Source of the DNA: Bacteroidota bacterium
GTDB taxonomy: Bacteria > Bacteroidota > Bacteroidia > Chitinophagales > Chitinophagaceae
Assembly: GCA_013288285.1 (NCBI GenBank)
Contig: JABDCE010000010.1
Span: forward strand, 1 to 48,971
Length of the DNA stretch: 48,971 bases
Direction of reading: 5' to 3'
Positions 44,221 through 48,971 of the stretch are shown here, in pieces (the first letter of the stretch is position 1; the number at the start of each line of letters is the position of its first letter). The translations under genes and the position numbers were made by a program. The notes below the pieces were generated by a model that saw nothing but the letters and a program-made list of their open reading frames with translations, was not told where the DNA came from and made no database searches.

Positions 44221-44664
44221 CTACTTGATAGCAGTCGCAGTAAAAGTACCGCTAACCACCGTTCCGTCTACACAGGTGAAATTAAACGAGCCCGTATAGT
44301 TGATACCCGGATTTATGTTAGTGATCACCATACTCCCGCTTCTCGATAGCACCGGCACGCCATTCGGACTATACTCCACATTGTTATCCGCGCCGGAGCT
44401 GTCCACATTATACGTGGTAGCTGTCAGGATACTGGTCTTCAGATTAAAAGTGATATTCGTGTTGTTGCCAAAAGATGCAGTGATGATCGATACTCCTGAT
44501 CCCTGCGTCCCTAAGCAATTGGTAGAAGTTATTGCCTTGCCAGCAGCAATGGCATTCATTGATCCGCTGCTGGGATCCGTTATTACAATGTTGTGCCGGG
44601 TGCAAGCAGAAAATAGGGCTATGCCCGCAATGGCGACAAATACTGTACTCAGGAACTTCTTCAT
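44221..44664 (-). CDS. Lipoprotein of unknown function
   Basis: A 147-residue protein with a signal peptide and lipobox (FVAIAGIALFSAC, Cys near residue 21). The mature part is rich in Ser/Thr/Asn and beta strands and contains two spaced Cys residues (TNCLG; NFTCVDG). It resembles small Bacteroidota lipoproteins with an Ig-like fold, but no family is recognised. Confidence 0.7.
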   Translation of the reverse strand: MKKFLSTVFVAIAGIALFSACTRHNIVITDPSSGSMNAIAAGKAITSTNCLGTQGSGVSIITASFGNNTNITFNLKTSILTATTYNVDSSGADNNVEYSPNGVPVLSRSGSMVITNINPGINYTGSFNFTCVDGTVVSGTFTATAIK

Positions 44665-44875
44665 AAATATTTGTTTTATCGGTTACTTACAAAAAACGTA
44701 AACTCATTTATAATATTGTGGTATCTGATGGCGCCCATTCAAAATCGGCACCTGACACCCAGCGATACCGGCAGGCTCATACGCCTATAGCAAATATACA
44801 ATAGCTACTTAATTACAAATTGTTAATTCAGACAGAATTCCATCCAGCGGCATAGTATTTTCTACCTTCACCAGT

Positions 44876-45049
44876 ATGATAACGATCGAGATGTTGAATG
44901 AGGAAAAAGAGGTATTCGAATTGGCAAGGGAAGCGTATGATAGTGCCCAGAAATATGGCAATCAGGTCGATAGTGATGTTCGCATTGAATACCTCAAAGC
45001 TAAAAGTCGTTGGGACGCGATCTCTGAAGAGTACATGCGCAATTCATAA
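44876..45049 (+). CDS. Short unrecognised helical protein
   Basis: A 57-residue frame beginning MITIEMLNEEKEVFELAR and ending SEEYMRNS. The composition is charged and strongly helical, with no hydrophobic segment. It sits in an otherwise empty gap, on the opposite strand to its neighbours, with no clear ribosome binding site. Coherent amphipathic patterning (EVFELAREAYDSAQ, RIEYLKAKSRWDAISEEY) makes it more likely real than chance. Function unknown. Confidence 0.4.
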   Translation: MITIEMLNEEKEVFELAREAYDSAQKYGNQVDSDVRIEYLKAKSRWDAISEEYMRNS

Positions 45050-45094
45050 ACGGCGGCAACTGACACTAAGAAAGTTTTTTTGCAAATGTTTGCC

Positions 45095-45331
45095 TCATCC
45101 ATTCACTAACTTGTCGTGCTTCATCCCGAATGTAGTGAGGTGAATATACCTGTCCTCCATAGAATACTTGATCATGCCAATGTTCTGTAAGTGATTCAGA
45201 TAGGAGGGAAGTTTACTCAACGGAACGCCCGTTTCTTTGGCAATTAGTTCAAAGCAATCTATTTCGGCAATAAGTTTCTGCTGGGTGCAATGCCTTTTTA
45301 CAGCCATAAACACCTCATTATATGTGTTCAT
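45095..45331 (-). CDS. Small winged-helix-like protein
   Basis: A 78-residue frame. AKETGVPLSKLPSYLNHLQN followed by IGMIKYSMEDRYIHLTTFG looks like a helix-turn-helix plus wing, as in small DNA-binding regulators. The assignment is from pattern only. It lies among small accessory genes at the AT-rich end of the window; a nearby regulatory role is possible. Confidence 0.5.
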   Translation of the reverse strand: MNTYNEVFMAVKRHCTQQKLIAEIDCFELIAKETGVPLSKLPSYLNHLQNIGMIKYSMEDRYIHLTTFGMKHDKLVNG

Positions 45332-45439
45332 TTCAGCTTGGCTTAGTCCTAATAAAATGTTAAAAACTGTGCCAGAAGAGCTGCTAGACTGGGGGCGGGG
45401 TATAGCATAAGCGTGCCAAAAAAAATGATATGTCTATAG

Positions 45440-45541
45440 TTATTTATTCTCAGCCAGCAACAGATCTATTTCCTTCTTTATCTCTTCATAAAACACAGGA
45501 TCATTTTTCATTCCGGGGCCACCTGCATGAATACGCTTCAC
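45440..45541 (-). pseudogene. Short gene remnant or very small gene
   Basis: A 33-residue frame opening with GTG (or a 23-residue frame from the ATG at 45511): KRIHAGGPGMKNDPV then FYEEIKKEIDLLLAENK. The end is convincingly protein-like, but a stop codon closes the frame immediately upstream and no longer reading frame is seen, so it may be the tail of a decayed gene. Low confidence either way. Confidence 0.25.
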
Positions 45542-45609
45542 AGATCAATGCCCCAATAACAACAATCCGGAAATAGATTTCATTAGGAGAATGTATTTAG
45601 ATTTTCTCG

Positions 45610-46125
45610 TTAGTGTCGCCCTGTAGCATTTCTTTTCCCGGCAATATAAGTGAAATAGGTATCCATAGATTCAGGAAAATCGTTAGCGCTGGAGTAATAC
45701 AAACTGTCTTTTATAAACTTAAAGCTATAGTTGCTGAATTTATAGGACCATGAATATGAGTTTGAATCACTAACAGCAATGTATTCATCGAAACCTAAAA
45801 CGCAATATGGGTCGTTGACAGTTCCTTGTGCGTAGTTTTGTCCGCTGTAATTTTGTCCTGTTCCGCTGGAGGAAAAGACAAGTGTATCTACTGAAATATG
45901 GTGTACATATATATATACCGATGAGCCTGGCGTCACCGGTAGTTCGGCATCACCTTCATATATTGCTCCATAAAAGGTATCTGTATAGGGCTTAAAGGGA
46001 ACCGTAATTTGTTTGGGCGTGTCAACAGTTGTCACATTGATATTAACAGGTTTTGTAGGTCCATTTTTCCGGCATGCTATAAAAAACAGTAAAGAAAGGG
46101 AAAATAAAATACCTCCGGTTTTCAT
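45610..46125 (-). CDS. Lipoprotein of unknown function
   Basis: A 171-residue protein with a lipoprotein signal (MKTGGILFSLSLLFFIAC, Cys at residue 18). The mature part is Tyr/Ser-rich and beta-rich (YTDTFYGAIYEGDAELPV; NSYSWSYKFSNYSFKFIKDS). No family is recognised. It belongs to the AT-rich accessory tail of the window. Confidence 0.7.
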   Translation of the reverse strand: MKTGGILFSLSLLFFIACRKNGPTKPVNINVTTVDTPKQITVPFKPYTDTFYGAIYEGDAELPVTPGSSVYIYVHHISVDTLVFSSSGTGQNYSGQNYAQGTVNDPYCVLGFDEYIAVSDSNSYSWSYKFSNYSFKFIKDSLYYSSANDFPESMDTYFTYIAGKRNATGRH

Positions 46126-46198
46126 AAATGGTTTTTTGAGGAAGATAACGTCGTTTTATAGATATTAGTATACAGCACTGAACTTATACCCCAATTAC

Positions 46199-46567
46199 TT
46201 ACCATTTTATCAAATAGGGTAATCCCTTCTCATCAGGAATAGGAACACCTAACCAATTCATATAATCCATTTCATTTTCGGTGTTTGTAGTTTGGATCAT
46301 TGCCATGTCATAAATTGTCATGCACATTAACTCCTTCACCGTATAGGTGCTGTGTATAAACTCAACGATCACGTCTTTGCCTGCTGGCCAGTACTTACCA
46401 TGCTTCCTGCGTCCGCTCTTAATATCGAGCATGAAAAAGTAGTATTCGTCTGGGTTGCCAGTCTGCCTGGTACTGAAGAAGACCTTATAACTATCATTGC
46501 ACCATAGCCATGTCTGCATAAGCTTAATCAGTTCATTTGCAGTTAAGATTCTACCTGAGTGTTTCAT
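46199..46567 (-). CDS. Conserved-looking small protein, unknown
   Basis: A 122-residue soluble protein. The start MKHSGRILTANELIKLMQ and the segment KVFFSTRQTGNPDEYYFFML are compact and well patterned, but no motif is recognised. The upstream region on this strand is a dense set of inverted repeats (46568 onward), which may control it. Its neighbour downstream is the lipoprotein gene on the same strand. Confidence 0.55.
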   Translation of the reverse strand: MKHSGRILTANELIKLMQTWLWCNDSYKVFFSTRQTGNPDEYYFFMLDIKSGRRKHGKYWPAGKDVIVEFIHSTYTVKELMCMTIYDMAMIQTTNTENEMDYMNWLGVPIPDEKGLPYLIKW

Positions 46568-46638
46568 ACATTATGTGTTTAAGTGGTTATTAATCAATGT
46601 TTTGAGGTTCTACTTAACAATATACTCAATCTGCTTTA

Positions 46639-46761
46639 TTGTTCTATAATTGCTCCTTATGTTAAGTAGGTTCGTAGGCTTTGTGCGATAGCCTTTAGGA
46701 TGCGAAGGCAAGTTTGAGGCGTGGCTGTGCCTACTTAAAATAAGGTTAGATTATAGAACAA
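46639..46761. repeat. 123-base imperfect palindrome (MITE-like)
   Basis: The left arm (46639-46670) starts TTGTTCTATAAT and ends CCTTATGTTAAGTAGG. The right arm (46730-46761) is its reverse complement, with 12 of 12 and 15 of 16 matches around a divergent 4-base block. The 59-base centre holds smaller hairpins. Symmetry, size and a further copy of one arm at 48751 suggest a small non-autonomous mobile or recombination element. No clear target-site duplication was found. Confidence 0.6.
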
Positions 46762-46911
46762 ACGCTGCGGTGCCAGATGACCTTGACGGACGTCCTGTTT
46801 AGTGTTAAAGCAATTCAGGAGTTCGAAGAAAAGAGATGGGTTAAATGGCTAAACCGCTGCTAAGGCGTTTTTATAAATTGCAGGAGGCTGTCTTGAAATT
46901 GCCTTGGGGAG

Positions 46912-46979
46912 TTTTTATTATGTTCAGTAGGGTTTTTAGCGGTAGATTGATTCCAAACTGCTACTGAGCATAATAAAAA
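46912..46979. repeat. Long inverted repeat
   Basis: Positions 46912-46930 (TTTTTATTATGTTCAGTAG) and 46961-46979 are inverted with one mismatch that becomes a G-T wobble in RNA. The 30-base centre includes a GTTT/AAAC pair that can extend the stem. Confidence 0.6.
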
Positions 46980-47069
46980 TTTACCATGCGGTTTTAAACC
47001 ACAGGCTCCGGAAATTTATTCTGCTGAGGGAGCGAACGGCGGTAGCTGCCGGGAGATGGCAGTGGTATA

Positions 47070-47115
47070 AAAAACGAAACCCCTATCCGTGGAAAGATAG
47101 AGGGGCGTAGTTTTT
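47070..47115. terminator. Terminator-like hairpin
   Basis: AAAAAC pairs with GTTTTT outside, and CCCCTATC pairs with GATA and GGGG around a 2-base bulge. It lies downstream of the minus-strand gene at 47229-47648 and could end that transcript. Confidence 0.45.
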
Positions 47116-47228
47116 GAAATATTGACAGGGTAAATGTATGTAAATACTTCGAAATGTCAAAACTTAATATAGAATATATTAATATAGAAAGTACCGAATT
47201 GGCACCTAAATTAAAATCGGTGTCTTTT

Positions 47229-47648
47229 TTAGTTTATAGAATTACTAAAATACGCAGCTTTGATTTTAGGATAAAGGTCTTTAAATTCAATCGATCCATT
47301 AAAGTAAACTTGCTTCGGGATTCCGTTTTTCCACATTTCCATATTAAACTCCTTTATGGAGTCCAAAATAAATTGATAAAAATATTTGATAGCGGATTCT
47401 TCGTCCACCACCGATTTAAAATTGAATGAAATATGTGTCTGTAACTCTCCGACTACAATATCTTTTGGCTTCAATTTTATAACTACAAAAGGCTGCACAC
47501 TTATCATGTATTGGTTGTTTATTATAGGCGGTGCAGGCGCCAAGCTTAATCCAAAATCAAAAGCGGTATCCATCCATAAAGTATTTGCTACTATTGAGTT
47601 TTTTACATTAGGATGATTTGTTTTGTGTACCTGTAATTTATCTTCCAT
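47229..47648 (-). CDS. Unknown soluble protein in accessory tail
   Basis: A 139-residue protein. Segments such as ISVQPFVVIKLKPKDIVVGE and THISFNFKSVVDEESAIKYF suggest a mixed alpha/beta fold; there is no signal peptide or recognised motif. A sample line within it (47281-47340) has 21 of 60 G/C. It may share a transcript with the gene upstream at 47722, though a strong hairpin lies between them. Confidence 0.6.
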   Translation of the reverse strand: MEDKLQVHKTNHPNVKNSIVANTLWMDTAFDFGLSLAPAPPIINNQYMISVQPFVVIKLKPKDIVVGELQTHISFNFKSVVDEESAIKYFYQFILDSIKEFNMEMWKNGIPKQVYFNGSIEFKDLYPKIKAAYFSNSIN

Positions 47649-47688
47649 ATTCCTTTATATTTTGATTAGACACCATAAATGTAAGGAA

Positions 47689-47716
47689 AAACGCCACAAC
47701 GAAAGTTGTGGCGTTT
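47689..47716 (-). terminator. Perfect 12-bp hairpin terminator
   Basis: AAACGCCACAAC / GTTGTGGCGTTT with a GAAA loop (TTTC on the minus strand). Read on the minus strand it ends in TTTTT, six bases after the stop of the gene at 47722. Confidence 0.82.
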
Positions 47717-47721
47717 GAGTA

Positions 47722-48081
47722 TTATAAATAGTCGGGGAGGGATTCTGCCGTTTTTACGTATTCGATATACTTGGTCAAGGCATTTTCTACTTCAATAAGT
47801 CCGGCAGCGTAGGTAGTCATTTCCGCTTCATCCGTTTCGAAGATGTCAAGAATTAAATACCGCGCGTTGATTAGCTGCTTCTTAAACGGTTCCCATTGAT
47901 CCGGCGGTATGCTACGTTCAAATGCCCAGATGGTAAGGTTTATCATTTTTGCAAGGTGCAGGGTAGTGTCATGGTCTTTCCATTGGGTATAATTAGGCTG
48001 GTGCAGCCATCCAATGAGTTGACGCCCTCTTCTGATAAGGGCCTCACGTTTTCTTTCCTGGAATTCCCATGCGGTGTCCAT
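47722..48081 (-). CDS. Helical unknown protein in accessory tail
   Basis: About 119 residues from MDTAWEFQERKREALIRRGR. Mostly helical (RRGRQLIGWLHQPNYTQWK; MTTYAAGLIEVENALTKYIE), soluble, no known motif; it is vaguely like four-helix small regulatory proteins. An ATG at 48141 would add 20 residues but overlap the divergent gene, so 48081 is preferred. It ends at a strong terminator. Confidence 0.55.
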   Translation of the reverse strand: MDTAWEFQERKREALIRRGRQLIGWLHQPNYTQWKDHDTTLHLAKMINLTIWAFERSIPPDQWEPFKKQLINARYLILDIFETDEAEMTTYAAGLIEVENALTKYIEYVKTAESLPDYL

Positions 48082-48121
48082 GGAATAAAAGTAGGAATTA
48101 CCTATGAATTTGCAAAGGGCG

Positions 48122-48129
48122 TATATTTG
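48122..48129 (+). promoter_or_regulatory. TATATTTG -7 box
   Basis: TATATTTG matches TAnnTTTG exactly. It ends five bases before the ATG at 48135, so either the transcript is nearly leaderless or translation starts at a later codon. TTTG at 48109-48112 is too close to serve as -33. Confidence 0.4.
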
Positions 48130-48134
48130 TATAT

Positions 48135-48581
48135 ATGACAAAAAAGAAAGCGAGGCAATTAATTAGTAAGCGAAAGCTATCTATGAATACTGGTACCGTA
48201 TGCACTCAGCAATGGTTGGATTTAACCAATGAAGTGCTTAGACGAGTTTTCGGCACCCACATGGAATCTATTATATTGCCCAGCTATTTCACTTACTACG
48301 ATGTAGATAAAAATAAGTTAGACCCGGCGCATGCGGTTACGGAGTTGAATATTTTCTTTGACAGTTGGATTGAACTTATAAACGACGGGCTGTATAAAGT
48401 CGATGAAAAAACGTTTGTGGATGGATTTATGAATGCCCAACTAAGGAAGTGGTTTATATCCGTTGCTGCATTTTTTTTATTAATTGGGTACATATGCGGG
48501 GCATACGTAAATCCTCAAAATGTATTTCACAAGATGGTCAAGGAAAAAATACAGAACACTACAGGTATGCCGACAAAATAA
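48135..48581 (+). CDS. Unknown protein with C-terminal membrane anchor
   Basis: A 148-residue protein with a basic start (MTKKKARQLISKRKLS), a soluble middle (FFDSWIELINDGLYKVDEKT) and one late hydrophobic segment (WFISVAAFFLLIGYICGAYV, about residues 106-125). It is probably a tail-anchored or single-pass membrane protein. The promoter box lies so close that the ATG at 48183 (MNTGTVC) is an alternative start. No family recognised. Confidence 0.5.
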   Translation: MTKKKARQLISKRKLSMNTGTVCTQQWLDLTNEVLRRVFGTHMESIILPSYFTYYDVDKNKLDPAHAVTELNIFFDSWIELINDGLYKVDEKTFVDGFMNAQLRKWFISVAAFFLLIGYICGAYVNPQNVFHKMVKEKIQNTTGMPTK

Positions 48582-48657
48582 CTCCGATAGCAAAGAAGCT
48601 GATTAGCGTCAATATCACTACCAGTTTACCTACGATGTATCCGAGTATGTATTTCAT
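48559..48657 (-). CDS. Tiny membrane protein
   Basis: A 32-residue frame, MKYILGYIVGKLVV followed by ILTLISFFAIGVILSAYL, almost entirely hydrophobic with one Lys pair flanking the membrane segment. It overlaps the 3' end of the previous gene on the opposite strand by 23 bases. Short hydrophobic frames can arise by chance, but the patterning resembles type I toxins or small membrane regulators. Confidence 0.3.
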   Translation of the reverse strand: MKYILGYIVGKLVVILTLISFFAIGVILSAYL

Positions 48658-48971
48658 AGTCTGAATTTACACGCCAACCAAAAACCTGCTGAAACCATTG
48701 CTACTACTGGATTGTACTGCTGTTAAGAGCTAAATCCTTTTGAGAGCAAGTTGTTCTATAATTTACATTATGTTAAGTAGAATAAACGAAGAAATGTAGC
48801 CTACCTTTATTACCTGGCCTGCTCAACAGTAATGAGATTATGAAACAGTCCTACTTCCTGGTCACTGTCTTTTACAGAAACAGTTGGGCTACCCTTACTT
48901 CCTTACCTCCCATTTTATTTGGCAAGCACCATTAATCAACCCACCTCAGAAATATCTTTGTCAGTCTTAAA
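48658..48971. other. Gene-free window end
   Basis: No gene is supported. The stretch contains the third copy of the palindrome arm (48751-48780) and, about 99 bases after its start, a CCTACTT (48850-48856) that could be the beginning of a degenerate right arm. The window ends before this can be judged. Confidence 0.4.
48751..48780 (+). repeat. Third copy of the palindrome arm
   Basis: TTGTTCTATAAT, a 4-base variable block, then ATTATGTTAAGTAG, closely matching the left arm of the 123-base palindrome in the same orientation, 2112 bases downstream. The three unknown genes at 47229-48581 lie between the copies. Confidence 0.65.

Larger units (their letters stand above)
46770..47228. other. Gene-free structured stretch
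   Basis: No gene is supported. The stretch carries a long hairpin (46912-46979), a small CTGCC/GGCAG hairpin near 47046-47062, and a terminator-like hairpin at 47070-47115. Together with the 123-base palindrome before it, it may be transcribed as structured RNA or be the relic of a mobile element. Confidence 0.4.

Noticed and set aside
46639..46761. Integron attC site
   Set aside because: GTTAAGT matches GTTRRRY, but the complementary core reads ACTTAAA and the two lie in the wrong order for attC; no integron integrase is present.
46568..47228. Retron or diversity-generating element
   Set aside because: The structured non-coding stretch has no reverse transcriptase gene nearby and no template/variable repeat pair.

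Overview
The window looks like chromosomal DNA of a Bacteroidota bacterium, most probably near Chitinophagaceae/Sphingobacteriia. Signs include a secreted PKD protein with a type B C-terminal signal of the type IX secretion system, several TTTG / TAnnTTTG promoters, weak or absent Shine-Dalgarno sequences, a cysteine-rich N-terminus on RicT, the SdhC-SdhA-SdhB order with a b558-type SdhC, an SDR-type threonine dehydrogenase and a long-tailed ribosomal protein S16. No rRNA, tRNA, CRISPR array, complete insertion sequence or prophage was seen.

Layout. 0.1-2.3 kb: an exported Asp-box (YCF48-like) protein, then a 0.8 kb gene-free stretch with a diverged long direct repeat, then a DUF1801 protein. 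2.5-9.6 kb: RicT, an SRPBCC protein, topoisomerase IV subunit B, an AT-rich AAA ATPase with an operator-like palindrome at its start, a LutA-like Fe-S protein, a GNAT acetyltransferase and a small membrane protein. 9.9-13.1 kb: YwbE, a quinone-reductase-like enzyme, a G-poor candidate small RNA with a strong terminator, an outer-membrane barrel and rpsP. 13.1-16.9 kb: a methyltransferase and a 1019-residue GT2 / GT-C / TPR fusion. 16.9-22.5 kb (minus strand): sucA, a lipoprotein and uvrC in one run, plus an orphan MNT nucleotidyltransferase. 22.5-25.5 kb: ftsY, a Cdd1-like gene and a two-gene membrane glycosyltransferase unit. 25.4-28.9 kb: a sirtuin, a RelE/ParE toxin-antitoxin pair, threonine dehydrogenase and carA. 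29-34.8 kb: a TMTC-like TPR glycosyltransferase, then a translationally coupled operon of a DUF4105/Lnb-type membrane protein, an alpha/beta hydrolase and the T9SS PKD protein. 34.8-39 kb: the succinate dehydrogenase operon, interrupted between sdhA and sdhB by an AT-rich gene with a VCBS-like calcium motif. 39.2-41.8 kb: an ECF sigma / anti-sigma pair flanked by two DUF1573 genes. 41.8-44.7 kb: a CocE-type hydrolase and small exported proteins. 44.7-49 kb: an AT-rich accessory tail of small unknown genes with dense inverted repeats.

How it fits together. Most of the backbone is housekeeping: TCA cycle and respiration (SucA, SdhCAB), pyrimidine/arginine precursor supply (CarA), DNA topology and repair (ParE, UvrC), translation and protein targeting (S16, FtsY) and RNA-processing control (RicT). 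A second theme is the cell envelope: three GT-C-type membrane glycosyltransferases, several lipoproteins, a T9SS-exported adhesin-like protein coupled to a Lnb-type enzyme, and an ECF sigma system whose anti-sigma factor has an unusual cysteine-rich periplasmic part. Accessory genes (AAA ATPase, MNT protein, toxin-antitoxin, VCBS-like gene and the right-hand tail) stand out by low GC in the lines counted by hand (27-35% against 57% for neighbouring core genes). The best candidates for something undescribed are the palindromic repeat family at 46.6-48.8 kb, the G-poor RNA candidate at 11.3 kb, the Lnb-hydrolase-T9SS operon, the gene inside the sdh operon and the DUF1573-flanked sigma system. 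Functions are assigned from recognised motifs only; no database search was run.
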